Shown: piece by piece, positions 11,326 to 19,939 of the stretch
How positions within the stretch are numbered: position 1 is the stretch's first letter
How the letters are laid out: each line of letters opens with the position of its first letter
Assembly (NCBI GenBank): GCA_019637395.1
Contig: JAHBVR010000015.1
Coordinates: 200,380 to 264,379, forward strand
From: Vulcanimicrobiota bacterium
Lineage (GTDB): Bacteria; Vulcanimicrobiota; Xenobia; Xenobiales; JADMJV01
DNA: 64,000 nt
Direction: 5' to 3'
The notes under the pieces: model-generated
What the model was told of the DNA's origin: nothing
The model's database searches: none
The model's input: only the letters and a program-made list of their open reading frames with translations
Position numbers and translations under genes: made by a program

Positions 11326-12199
11326 ATGAGCTACTTAAAAATTGCCAGAGATAAGAAGAATCAAAACGGATCGCAAGCTTCAGCTGTGTTGGGCTTTTCT
11401 CGACAACACCTCAGCCGCCTCGAACAGGGAAAGACGCTGGCCACTCGCGAGCAGGCCATGGCCATCCGCGAGTACCTGGGTGTGCCGGTTCTAGAGGTCG
11501 GTCACGTATCGCAAGTTTGCGGAACTGCAACGAGAGATAGGCCTTCGTCCCTTTGAAGTAGAGCCGGTGAATCCAGATCCTTGGCACGTTGCCTACTCTT
11601 GTTGGGGCAGGAGATTACGGGAAGCGGGCTTGAGCCTGGCCAAATTCGATTGGATGTCTCACTTTCTTCCTGCTGAGTCCAGCCATGAGTGCTACGCGTT
11701 GCTGCAGGCCGCGGTGGCCGGTGCGGAAGAATTCTTGGGTAACCCTCACGAATGGGGGTTCGACCTGCATCCTATCACCAACCGCTCCGGGCGACTGCTT
11801 GCAGAGCGTATGCTTCCGGGGCTTATCTTCCGGGGCGATCAGGAAGACGTCATTCTATGGCCCCAAGTCACGATGCGCATCGATAGCAAGCACGCCTTTC
11901 GCTTGGATTGCCTGATGCTCTATCGCAAGGGGAAAAAGGTCTACTGGCTGGCCGTGGAGTTTGACGGCTCGGGCCATAACTCCAGCAGAGATCCCTACCG
12001 CTCGGAAAAGCTGGGGATGTTGGAGGTTCGCATTACTGGACAGGAGATCCGCCAGGGCAAAGTCTTCGCAATACTGCGCGAGCGAGCCGAGGAACAGATC
12101 CGTCTGCAGATGGAACCCTCCCCCAAGGCGCCTGTTCGGCTGGTGGCTCCCGGACAGGGAACTGGCTGGCGGCCCCAAGCCCCCTTCGGGCCTCGCTAG
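11326..12199 (+). pseudogene. XRE-type HTH / PD-(D/E)xK nuclease-like gene split by a frameshift
   Basis: The first frame (ATG 11326, stop 11556) encodes a lambda-repressor-like helix-turn-helix (SQASAVLGFSRQHLSRLEQG). After about LGVPVLEVG, coding-like sequence continues in the +2 frame (YRKFAELQREIGLRPFEVEP), open from 11495 onward and running through GTG 11567 to the stop at 12199. That second part ends in a Vsr/DUF559-like nuclease signature: RLDCLMLY, then AVEFDGSGH, then RDPYRSEKLGMLEVR. This gives the D...ExD...H pattern of PD-(D/E)xK enzymes. The most economical reading is one HTH-nuclease gene of about 290 residues broken by a single frameshift between about 11490 and 11512. The alternative is two overlapping genes, the second starting at GTG 11567. 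It may be a true mutation or a sequencing error. Confidence 0.65.
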
Positions 12200-12215
12200 C
12201 GACTTTGGATCGTCC

Positions 12216-12507
12216 TGGTGGAGCTCAACAAATGTCAGCCTGGGTCGGGACACCAGGGAGCATCCCGGTGGGGCTTAACAGATGTCAGCCTGGCTCGGGA
12301 CGCCAAGGCGCGTCCCGGTGAAACTTAACAAATGTCAGCCTGGGTCGGGACACCGGAGCTGTCCCGGTGGAGCTTAACGAATGTCAGGCTGGGTCGGGAC
12401 GCCCGGGCCTCGTCCCGGTGGGGCTTAACGAATGTCAGGTTGGGTTGGGACGCCGGGCTCGTCCCGGTGGAACCTAACAAATGTCAGCCTGGCTCGGGAT
12501 GTCCCGA
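12216..12507 (-). repeat. Array B: six ~50-bp repeats, inverted relative to array A
   Basis: Six copies of (A/G)ATGTCAG are spaced 50-51 bp apart (about 12231, 12282, 12332, 12381, 12432, 12481). Read on the minus strand, each matches the array A consensus CTGACAT.TGTTAAGC..CACCGGGACG. The paired arms vary in step (GGGACG/CGTCCC, GGGATG/TGTCCC). Like array A it fills the space between convergent gene ends, here the nuclease-like gene and the membrane protein gene. Confidence 0.88.
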
Positions 12508-12522
12508 CCGCGCGAAGAGTGA

Positions 12523-12555
12523 AAGCTCCGGCCGCCACCTTGGTGACCGGAGCTT
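12523..12555. terminator. Hairpin terminator between convergent genes
   Basis: A perfect 9-bp inverted repeat, AAGCTCCGG...CCGGAGCTT, is followed by CTCTTT. It lies just past array B and 22 bp before the stop of the minus-strand membrane protein gene. It is a plausible bidirectional intrinsic terminator with a weak T-run. Confidence 0.6.
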
Positions 12556-12576
12556 CTCTTTGGATCTCGAGATCGG

Positions 12577-12918
12577 CTAAATTTGCGCCAGTGGCCACAT
12601 CGCCCAGGCGAAGATGGCGAACTGCAGGAACAAGAACAAGCGGGCACCCTCGGCCGGGAGAGACGCTCCGTAAGGCCGTTGTTGAAAGAAAGCGGCCAGG
12701 GCTCCGAACCAGGCGCTCATCAGCAGAAAAAGCGTACCGTCCTGCGCCAGAACAATGGCCAACCGGTCATCGAAGGCGGCTGCCCAAGGTGCCTCAAAAA
12801 GCGAGGTGATTCCGAAAACCATGGTACTGATGCTATAAAAAAGCGCGATGCGGAACAAGACTTCCGTAACAAATACCGTTCTGCGCGGCGAACACGAATA
12901 CTCGGTGAAAATACTCAT
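12577..12918 (-). CDS. Small integral membrane protein, unknown function
   Basis: This 113-residue protein has three hydrophobic stretches at about residues 20-42, 64-80 and 92-110. They are separated by short polar loops, consistent with a three-pass inner-membrane protein. No family motif was recognised. It starts at ATG 12918. A hairpin terminator lies beyond its stop. It has no obvious link to its neighbours. Confidence 0.65.
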   Translation of the reverse strand: MSIFTEYSCSPRRTVFVTEVLFRIALFYSISTMVFGITSLFEAPWAAAFDDRLAIVLAQDGTLFLLMSAWFGALAAFFQQRPYGASLPAEGARLFLFLQFAIFAWAMWPLAQI

Positions 12919-13053
12919 CGTTGACTCCTCCGGTGTCCCGCCGACCTTGGTCCATTCGGGAAGGACACTTTCAGTTTAAAGCCGCACAATGAGTGGCACT
13001 TCACATGGTCATACCCGGCCGGCCGGGATCGAGATACTCAGTGACCAACGGTG

Positions 13054-13088
13054 AGCGCTCAGGGTCGGAAGCTCCGAACCTGAGCGCT
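13054..13088 (-). terminator. Strong hairpin downstream of the low-complexity protein gene
   Basis: A perfect 10-bp stem, AGCGCTCAGG/CCTGAGCGCT, contains an inner CGGA/TCCG stem. It begins six bases past the stop of the minus-strand gene. There is no T-run, so it may be a transcript-stabilising structure rather than a classical intrinsic terminator. Confidence 0.5.
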
Positions 13089-13093
13089 GATAC

Positions 13094-13963
13094 CTACTGT
13101 CCGAGGCCGAAGAACTGATTGCCCCCGCCTCCTTGAGGGCCGCCGACTCCACCTCCGAGAGCGGCCTTGGTGAGGGCCTTGGTGGTGTCGCTCAAGCTGG
13201 TCGACTCATCACCGCCCTGTTCCTGGTATTTCTGACGCAGCAGACTCTTGAGATCACCACCGCCGGGAGCTCTCAGGCCGGCGATGCCTGCGCTCTGACC
13301 GGGCTGGCCGCTGCCCTGACCCGGGCCTCCCAGACCGGGCCTACCACCGCCAGCTCCGCGCATCAGCACGGCCATGGCCAGGTCACGCAGCTCCTGATCA
13401 GGACTGGTCTCACCGCCGGCGGGAGCGGCGCCTTCAGCTCCGCCGGCGGGAGCAGCCCCTTCGGCGCCCTCGGCTCCACCTTCGGCGCCCCCGCCCGCGC
13501 CGGCTTCCTCGCCGCCCTTGGCCTCGACAGCCCTGCCCGCTTCCTCGCCTTTCTTGCTTTCCTCGGCCTTTCCGGCGTGTTCGCGCTTGCCGGTTTCCTC
13601 CGTCTCCCTGGCCTCGTCAGGTCTCTTGCAGCCCTCGGCCTTTCTGGTGCCGTCCTCGGCCTTCCCGGCGTGCTCGCGCTTGCCGGTTTCCTCCGTCTTC
13701 CCGACCTCGTCGGGTTTCTTGCAGCCCTCGGCCTTTTTGCAGATCTGGCCGCCAAAGTTACCCCGCAAGCCTCCCAGCAGCCCGTGCACCGTCGACTTGC
13801 CTCCTTCGCGCGCTTCGTGACCGAGGGAAACGCGGTCTTTCGCCGGAGGAGGAGTATCCGCAGCCTTGGCCGGAGCGGCCGCTTTAGCCGGTGCCGCCAC
13901 CTTGGCCGGGGCCGAAGGTTTGGGAGCGTAAGATACGGATTTTAGGCTGGTATCGCTTGCCAT
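13094..13963 (-). CDS. Low-complexity Ala/Gly/Lys/Glu-rich protein
   Basis: I start at ATG 13963 (MASDTSLK) because GGAG lies 11 bases upstream; an open frame runs 23 codons further. The product is about 289 residues. Order: an Ala/Pro/Lys segment with PAK repeats; a DRVSLGHE motif; a Gly-rich patch; a charged region with two imperfect copies of a block holding CKKPDE/CKRPDE and TGKREHAGKAE; an Ala/Gly/Glu stretch; and a C-terminal part with helical character (DLKSLLRQKYQEQ). Nothing suggests an enzyme or export. The opposite strand is also open because of base composition. The function is unknown. Confidence 0.6.
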   Translation of the reverse strand: MASDTSLKSVSYAPKPSAPAKVAAPAKAAAPAKAADTPPPAKDRVSLGHEAREGGKSTVHGLLGGLRGNFGGQICKKAEGCKKPDEVGKTEETGKREHAGKAEDGTRKAEGCKRPDEARETEETGKREHAGKAEESKKGEEAGRAVEAKGGEEAGAGGGAEGGAEGAEGAAPAGGAEGAAPAGGETSPDQELRDLAMAVLMRGAGGGRPGLGGPGQGSGQPGQSAGIAGLRAPGGGDLKSLLRQKYQEQGGDESTSLSDTTKALTKAALGGGVGGPQGGGGNQFFGLGQ

Positions 13964-14060
13964 CTGAGTTGAATCTCCACTTCGCTTGTTGAGTTCAACT
14001 TTAGCCAGCAAGGTACGCCAACTGCGTTTCAACCCACCCCAATTGTGAACAGCCTGTTAA

Positions 14061-16172
14061 TTACTCCATAGCCAGGCGTGCCAAATGAAAGGCCTCCAGC
14101 AGCTCGATGGTCGGTTCCAACTGCATCTCACGCCGCAACCGGTTCTCATACAACTGAAAATGACGCACGGCCCGGTCCGGCTGGCCGATGCCCACATAGG
14201 CCCGCAGCACCACGTTCTGAGCCCGAGGTTGAAACTCGTCCCACTGGATACAGCGCAGGCAATCTTCCAGGGCGGCCGCAAAGTCGCACCGGGCCAGAGC
14301 CGCCTCACCCAAATAAAGCAAAGCTTCATTCACATGCATTTGGCGCTGCTCGCGCACAGCCACCGCCCAGTCCATATAGCAGCCTTCCAGATAAGGCGAA
14401 GCGTGCAGTTCGGCCATGCGCCGATAATGGAGCAAGGCCGCCGCTTCCTCCCCCTGGCGCTGTGCCTGACGGGCCTGCTCACGGGCTTGAGCGAATTCCC
14501 CCAAATCGGTCCAGGGCTCCAGCGACGGATTCAGGCAATAGCGGTCACGCTGGCGTAAAATGGGATCGAGCAGCGCTTTGCCTTCGGGATTTAAGGTCCG
14601 CCGTAGACTGGAAAGCGCTCCCGAGAGCCGCCGGCGCGCGTTGTCGGTATGCTCGGGCCAGAACACGTCGAGCAAGACTTCTTCCAGCACGGGTCGGTCG
14701 TGAGCGGCCAGATAGGCAAAAAGATATTTGGCCAGGGGGCCGCGCCAGTGACTTTCTTCGACCTCAAAGTCTCCCCAGCGGACCTGCAAGTCCCCAAAGC
14801 TGATCACGCGCAGTTGATTCTGGCGCAAGGCCTCAGTAGCCGATTGACCTTCCAAAAACGGATAACGATTGAGGAAACGTCGCGCCAGCCGGTTCCATTG
14901 CGGATTCTGGCTACAAGCCCGATAAACTGGCTTCAGCACCGGTAACAGCTGGCGTTCGTGTTCCGGGCGCAGCACCAACTCTAAAATCGACCCGTCCGCC
15001 CGCCCCTGGAGAATCTGGCATAGAGCCGCCTCCACACGCAGCCCGGCGGCCTCCAGGCGCTGCTCGGCATGTTCCAACGCCGCCGCCGCCTGAGGCGCGC
15101 CCAGTTCCCGCAGGAGCAGCCCCGAGCGATAAAGCCCGTGGGCGTGACACAGGGGCCCCACCTGGCGGGCCAATTCCACCGCCTGACGCAGATGGTCCAA
15201 CAGAGCGGGTCCCTGCCCGGCCAGTCGCGCCAGCGACAGGTGAGCTTCCACACCCCATTCGCTGACATCCTCACTGCAAAGCATAAGCAGCTCCCGCGCT
15301 TCCGCGGCTTGCCCCTGCAAACGCAAGGTTTGAGCCAGTTTGAGCTGCAGCCGGGGGCGACCCGCCGCCTCCGGTCGCAGGCGGCCCAACGCTTCCAGCA
15401 GTAGCGGATCGAAATGGCCGGGATCCACTTTGAGGATCTGACGGGCATGCTGGCCGCGGACGGCGGCCAGCGCCAGCGCCAAAATCCTCGACTGCACCGG
15501 TATCTGACTTCCCCTCAAAGCCGACGGGCCGGTACCGTCATAGCGTTCGCTCAAGCAGGCCACCCATTCGCGCACCCGACCAGGGCAATCGGAACGCGCG
15601 AAAGCCTCGGATCCCAAAGCATATAACTGTGCCACGATCTCCAACTCCGGGGTCTGGGAGGCACTCAGACCGGCCGACTGGGCCAGTCCGGCCACCAGCT
15701 CGGAAAGCTCGCGAGTCTGATCGGCTCGCGCAGCCCACAGAGCCGTTTCGCGCAGATCGCGCAATCCCCGGAGCAAGGCCTGGTCGTGACGGTGGCGGGC
15801 CAGCAGTCGGCTGACGCTGTGGAGGAGCTGCTCGGGGCGAAAGGGTTTCTTCAAATAGTCGCCCACGCCAAGTTTTAAAGCCCGAATGGAATCGTCCTCG
15901 GCGGCGTAGCCGGTGATAGCCAAACTGGGGATATCGGTTCCCGAAGCCTGCAAGGTGGACAAGGTATCGAGACCGTCAGGACCTTCCATACGGATATCGA
16001 AAACAATCAGATCGGGGGCCCACTGGCCGCACAGTGACAGAGCTTCTCCCCCATTGGCGGCGGCCGCCACCTCATAGCCCTCGTCCTCAAGCAAGTCCTG
16101 CAAAGACTCTCGCATGACCGGGTCATCCTCCAGCACCAGGATCCGCCCCGGCTGCCAATCCAGTTCTTTCAC
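14061..16172 (-). CDS. Response regulator: receiver, degenerate HD-GYP-like, TPR, SARP/BTAD module
   Basis: I start at GTG 16172, whose GTGA overlaps the stop of the upstream GspF-type gene; this implies translational coupling and gives 703 residues. Order: receiver (about 10-125, FDIRMEGPDG, KKPF); a domain with the C-terminal HD-GYP signature (RYDGTGPSALRG, IPVQSRI, GHFDP) but with LYALGSE where HDIGK should be, and no HHE; TPR-like helices (265-460); an OmpR-like winged helix (about 475-560); and a BTAD-type TPR domain (580-700, YLEGCYMDWA). It is probably a phosphorylation-controlled transcription factor. Cyclic-di-GMP hydrolysis looks lost. The BTAD part resembles that of the FHA regulator at 56-57 kb. 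Confidence 0.85.
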   Translation of the reverse strand: MKELDWQPGRILVLEDDPVMRESLQDLLEDEGYEVAAAANGGEALSLCGQWAPDLIVFDIRMEGPDGLDTLSTLQASGTDIPSLAITGYAAEDDSIRALKLGVGDYLKKPFRPEQLLHSVSRLLARHRHDQALLRGLRDLRETALWAARADQTRELSELVAGLAQSAGLSASQTPELEIVAQLYALGSEAFARSDCPGRVREWVACLSERYDGTGPSALRGSQIPVQSRILALALAAVRGQHARQILKVDPGHFDPLLLEALGRLRPEAAGRPRLQLKLAQTLRLQGQAAEARELLMLCSEDVSEWGVEAHLSLARLAGQGPALLDHLRQAVELARQVGPLCHAHGLYRSGLLLRELGAPQAAAALEHAEQRLEAAGLRVEAALCQILQGRADGSILELVLRPEHERQLLPVLKPVYRACSQNPQWNRLARRFLNRYPFLEGQSATEALRQNQLRVISFGDLQVRWGDFEVEESHWRGPLAKYLFAYLAAHDRPVLEEVLLDVFWPEHTDNARRRLSGALSSLRRTLNPEGKALLDPILRQRDRYCLNPSLEPWTDLGEFAQAREQARQAQRQGEEAAALLHYRRMAELHASPYLEGCYMDWAVAVREQRQMHVNEALLYLGEAALARCDFAAALEDCLRCIQWDEFQPRAQNVVLRAYVGIGQPDRAVRHFQLYENRLRREMQLEPTIELLEAFHLARLAME

Positions 16173-17242
16173 AGCTTCTCTAAAAAACGCAAAATCGGCA
16201 GCAGCGTGGCCAGGTTGAGCATGCCGACAATACCACCGACCAGTACCGTGACAATCGGCGCCAGAGAACTGGACACCGCCTCCACTCGGCACTCCAGCTC
16301 CAGTTCATAGATCTCGGCCAGATGGCGCAGGGAGCCGGACATATCGCCGGTTTCTTCAGCAGCTGCCAGCGCCAGCGTGAAGAGCTTGGGAAATAGCCCC
16401 GTTTCCGCCAGCGCCTGGGACAGTGGAATCCCCTCCATGACCTGAGCGCGGGCTCGCTCGACTTGCTCCTGAAAGAACGGACTGCCCGTGCAGGCGGCCG
16501 CCAGCGTAAGACCCTCGTGCAAAGGCATCCCGGAGGTGGAGATAACCCCCAGAGCCCGAGCGAAACGCAGCAAAGCCTGCATCTGCAAGAGGGGGCCCAG
16601 AATATACAGTCCTAGCAGGCAGCGATCGCGCAGGCGAGCCGACTTTTCCGGGGGCACCAACTGGTGGAAGGCGCGCCAGGCCAACCCCAGGCAGCCGGCC
16701 AGCCCCAGCCAGACCAGCGGGTTCAAGGTGGCGTTGGAAAAAGCGATCAAGGCCCGGGTGATCCAGGGTAGCTCCATGTCGGCTTGCTCGAGCATGGTGA
16801 AGAGGCCGCGAAAAAGCAAAGCCGGGCCGACCACCACGATAAACAAACAGAAGGCCAACGTGATCAGCGGGTAGGTCAGGGCTGCCGACATCTGCTGGCG
16901 CAGTCGATCGTCGCGCTGATACCAGTGGCTGAGCACCAGCATCTGCGCGGCCAGCTGCCCGCTGTGCTCGCCCATGTGCAGCACCGACACGGCCAGCGGC
17001 GAAAAAATACGGGGAAAGGCGCTCATGGCGCGGGACAGCATCTGGCCGGAAGAAACTCGGGTCTGCAAATCGTGGGCCACCACCGCCACCGTGTCCTCGG
17101 CGGCGTGCTCGCTGAGAATGCTCAAGCCCTGGTCAATCGGGATGCCCGTGCCCAACATGGTGGCCAGTTCGTTATAAAACTGACTGATTGCACGGGCACT
17201 GCAGCGGGCTTGAGCGCACCATTCCTGGCTCAACCGTTCCAT
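16169..17242 (-). CDS. GspF/PilC-type inner-membrane platform protein
   Basis: This 357-residue protein has two T2SSF domains (about 20-140 and 220-345). Both have the four-helix pattern with a Gly-rich turn (TGIPIDQGLSIL; SGMPLHEGLTLA), and there are three membrane segments (about 122-145, 165-190, 325-350). In type IV pilus and type II secretion machines this protein anchors the assembly ATPase. No GspE/PilB ATPase is nearby. It is translationally coupled to a response regulator and divergent from a sensor kinase. AAAGG lies about nine bases before ATG 17242. Confidence 0.88.
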   Translation of the reverse strand: MERLSQEWCAQARCSARAISQFYNELATMLGTGIPIDQGLSILSEHAAEDTVAVVAHDLQTRVSSGQMLSRAMSAFPRIFSPLAVSVLHMGEHSGQLAAQMLVLSHWYQRDDRLRQQMSAALTYPLITLAFCLFIVVVGPALLFRGLFTMLEQADMELPWITRALIAFSNATLNPLVWLGLAGCLGLAWRAFHQLVPPEKSARLRDRCLLGLYILGPLLQMQALLRFARALGVISTSGMPLHEGLTLAAACTGSPFFQEQVERARAQVMEGIPLSQALAETGLFPKLFTLALAAAEETGDMSGSLRHLAEIYELELECRVEAVSSSLAPIVTVLVGGIVGMLNLATLLPILRFLEKL

Positions 17243-17298
17243 CGCGAGACCTTTCGCCTTTTCAAGGGCCCGGGCCTACCCAACACGAACGGAAGTCC

Positions 17299-19638
17299 AT
17301 GGAAGCGTGGGGAGTCACCGGCTTGCTGCTGGGCCTGCTGAGTCTGGGCGCGGGCCCGCCGCACGACTGGTGGAGCGTCGCCTGTTTCGCGGTTGTGATC
17401 CTCTGGCTGGAGGGCTTCGCCGTCGACCTGGGGGGCACGGCCCGCCTGTTGCCGGTGCGCGCCGTCTACCTGGCCGCCGCCCTCCAGCCCGCCGTGGGTC
17501 CGGCCTTTGCCGCCCTGATGTGCCTGAGCGAATGCGCCTGGCGCCACCGCCGCCAGTTTCTGGCCTTCCTATCCGACCGTCTGGGGATCCTGACCGCTCT
17601 CTTTCTGGCCTTTCTGCTACAGAAATCGGGACTTCCGCAAGCTTATGCCATGTTTTGCGTGCCCCTGCTGGGCGCCTGGCTCACGATCGAAGGGCCGGCC
17701 CGCCAGCGCCGGCAACTGTCGGCCGAGGATCGCGTGCGCTGGGCACTGGCTCGGCTGCATACCCGTAAACTGGACTATGGTCTGGCTTTGGCAGCCCCCG
17801 CCCTGGCCTGGCTCCAGCCGCCCCTGCTGTTGCTGCTGGCTCCGCTGCTGGCCTCGGTCCGACTGGCCGGCCAGATCCTGGTCTTGGAGGCGCAAAAAGA
17901 TGAAGCCGGCCAGGCTTACCAGGCCCTCAGCCGGGTCCAGAGCCAGGCGCGCAACAACGCCGATCAGCTGCAGCGGGCCCAACGCGACAAAAAATTGCTG
18001 GAAGGCTTCGCCGCCCATCTCAGTGGCGCTCCCAGTTTAAGCGAGTCGGCTCAGGCGCTGGTCCATACCGTCTTCGAGTTGGCGGCGGCGGACGACGTGG
18101 CTCTCTTTCTGGTATCCGGCGAGAATCAGCTCGAGCCCTTTTACTATAGTGTGCAACCGGAACATCAAAGTTTACTCCAGGGTTCCTTGTTGACCGGCGT
18201 GCGCGAAGCCATGGTGGACCATGCCTGGGAAAGTCAACAACCGCAGAAACGGCTGGGAAGTCACGGCGCGCAGCTGTTCCAGCGCAACGACGTGGCCCTG
18301 GCCCTGCCGCTCGAGCAATGGGGAGTGCTCTATGTAGGTCGAGTGCACTCGCGACCCTTCACACCGGCAGAACTGGAGTCGTTGCAGTGGTTGACCCAAA
18401 AGGCCTGCCTGACGCTGGCGGTTTCCCTGCGCGAACAGCAGACTCGCCAGTTGCAGCAGGGCCAGCGCCGGGCCATCGCGGGCCTGCAGCGCCAACTCGA
18501 GATTTCCGCCTGGCTGATGGAAAGCGCCCGCAAACTCGGGGGAGCCTTGTTAGTGGCCGAAGTGGTGCAGCAATTCGCCGAAGTGCTGGGCTCGACGATT
18601 CCTCACGAACAGCGTTTTCTCTTGTTGTCGATGGCCGAGGAGTGTCAATTCCTGTCACTTCCCGATGAAGCGGCCAGTCCGGCCAGTCGCGCGATTTTGC
18701 AAGAGCTAGCCGGCGTTTCCCAACCGCTGTTGCTGGAAGAGCTAAGCGCTCGCTTCGCCGCCGCTTTTCCGGGAATGAAGTCGCTGGTGGGTGTGCCGTT
18801 GCATGGAGGAGCGGTGGTACTCGCCAGTTCACGGCCGTTCACCCGAGAGCAATCTGAGGTTCTTTTCCTGATGGCCTCCCAGGCCAGTATGGCTCTGGCT
18901 CGGGCCCAGGCGCACGAGCAGGTGCTCGAAGGCCGCCGCCAATTGGAAGCCTCGCAGGCCCAGCTCATCCAGTCTTCCAAGCTGACCGCCATCGGCCAGC
19001 TAGCCGCCGGCATCGCCCACGAACTCAACACCCCGCTGGGAGCAGTGGGTCTATCCCTGTCGGCGGCCCGCGAGAATTTTCAGAGTCGGCCTGAGCGTGC
19101 TCTGAAAATGTTTGAGCGAGCCCGTGAAGGCCTGGATCGAGCTTTGTCCATCATTGAAAAACTGCTGATCTACTCGCGCCGCCCCTCCCAGGAGTTCGTG
19201 CCGGTCGATATGGGGACGCTGGTGCAGGACACCCTGGCCTTCCTGAAATCCTCCGAGGTGCGCGTGGAACTGCACCTGATGGAGGGCTTACGAGTGCTGG
19301 GCAAGCCACAGGACTTGCAGCAGGTGCTGGTCAATTTGCTCAACAACGCTCAGCAAGCGGTGGCCGATCAGGGCGAAGAACGCAAAGTGGTGGCCATTCG
19401 CGGTTGGAGCGAGCAAGGAAAGGTATTGCTCGAGCTGCGGGACCGCGGTCAGGGCATCCCGCCGGCCGACCTGCCACGCATCTTCGAGCCGTTCTTCACC
19501 ACCCGGCCGGTGGGACAGGGAACCGGCCTCGGCTTGTCCATCGCCCATCAGATCGTCGAATTACATCAGGGCAAGTTGGAGGTCAGTTCCCGCTTGGGCG
19601 AGGGTACCCGCTGCTTGCTCAGCCTGCCCGGAGCCTGA
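17299..19638 (+). CDS. Membrane-bound sensor histidine kinase with GAF-like domains
   Basis: I start at ATG 17299 (779 residues). An earlier in-frame start at 17188 would overlap the divergent GspF-type gene. The N-terminal 200 residues hold about six hydrophobic segments, a probable membrane sensor. A coiled coil (about 205-235), a GAF-like domain (235-375) and a second, weaker GAF-like region (400-530) follow. HisKA has AAGIAHELNTPLG (His574), and HATPase_c has LLNNAQQAV, DRGQGI and GTGLGLS. The H-box is of the NtrB/HPK4 type. No receiver is attached, so it needs a separate partner; the divergent receiver-BTAD regulator is the obvious candidate. Confidence 0.9.
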   Translation: MEAWGVTGLLLGLLSLGAGPPHDWWSVACFAVVILWLEGFAVDLGGTARLLPVRAVYLAAALQPAVGPAFAALMCLSECAWRHRRQFLAFLSDRLGILTALFLAFLLQKSGLPQAYAMFCVPLLGAWLTIEGPARQRRQLSAEDRVRWALARLHTRKLDYGLALAAPALAWLQPPLLLLLAPLLASVRLAGQILVLEAQKDEAGQAYQALSRVQSQARNNADQLQRAQRDKKLLEGFAAHLSGAPSLSESAQALVHTVFELAAADDVALFLVSGENQLEPFYYSVQPEHQSLLQGSLLTGVREAMVDHAWESQQPQKRLGSHGAQLFQRNDVALALPLEQWGVLYVGRVHSRPFTPAELESLQWLTQKACLTLAVSLREQQTRQLQQGQRRAIAGLQRQLEISAWLMESARKLGGALLVAEVVQQFAEVLGSTIPHEQRFLLLSMAEECQFLSLPDEAASPASRAILQELAGVSQPLLLEELSARFAAAFPGMKSLVGVPLHGGAVVLASSRPFTREQSEVLFLMASQASMALARAQAHEQVLEGRRQLEASQAQLIQSSKLTAIGQLAAGIAHELNTPLGAVGLSLSAARENFQSRPERALKMFERAREGLDRALSIIEKLLIYSRRPSQEFVPVDMGTLVQDTLAFLKSSEVRVELHLMEGLRVLGKPQDLQQVLVNLLNNAQQAVADQGEERKVVAIRGWSEQGKVLLELRDRGQGIPPADLPRIFEPFFTTRPVGQGTGLGLSIAHQIVELHQGKLEVSSRLGEGTRCLLSLPGA

Positions 19639-19763
19639 AGCGGACTCAGCGCGAGCAATTGGGAAGCGGTAAAGCCGGGTGGAGGGGACATCGACTGCAA
19701 GCCGCCCATCACACCGGTCACATAAACCGGAGGACGATAAGTGTTCTTGATCTGGCTTTCCAT
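19566..19763 (-). CDS. Possible small proline-rich protein
   Basis: This is a 65-residue frame with a good ribosome site (AAGGGAA, nine bases before ATG 19763). The sequence starts MESQIKNTYRPPVYVTG and is rich in Pro, Ser and Leu. Its last 24 codons overlap the 3' end of the convergent kinase gene. The start signal is better than most chance frames have, but I recognise no family. The rest of 19639-19939 shows nothing definite and should hold the purine operon promoter. Confidence 0.3.
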   Translation of the reverse strand: MESQIKNTYRPPVYVTGVMGGLQSMSPPPGFTASQLLALSPLQAPGRLSKQRVPSPKRELTSNLP

Positions 19764-19939
19764 CGTGGGTAGTTCCCTTCGGATTTCTTATCCTCAGTTT
19801 ATTCACGCGCATCTACGAAATGTCTACCAAACGAGCCGAATATGATCGCGATGTAAAATCTATCCTGCAGTTTTATGAACAACGAATCCGGCAAATTCAT
19901 GTTTCGGGTCCCCGGATTTGGGCATCAGGGCTGCGCAAC

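Noticed and set aside
13133-13945. 270-codon frame opposite the low-complexity gene
   Set aside because: Both strands are open because of the base bias. The minus frame has the better ribosome site, a downstream hairpin and a charged, repeat-like protein; the plus frame reads as a random Leu/Gly/Arg mix.
19639-19939. Purine riboswitch or PurR-type operator ahead of the purine operon
   Set aside because: I looked for conserved riboswitch core motifs and palindromic operator pairs and found none that I could support.
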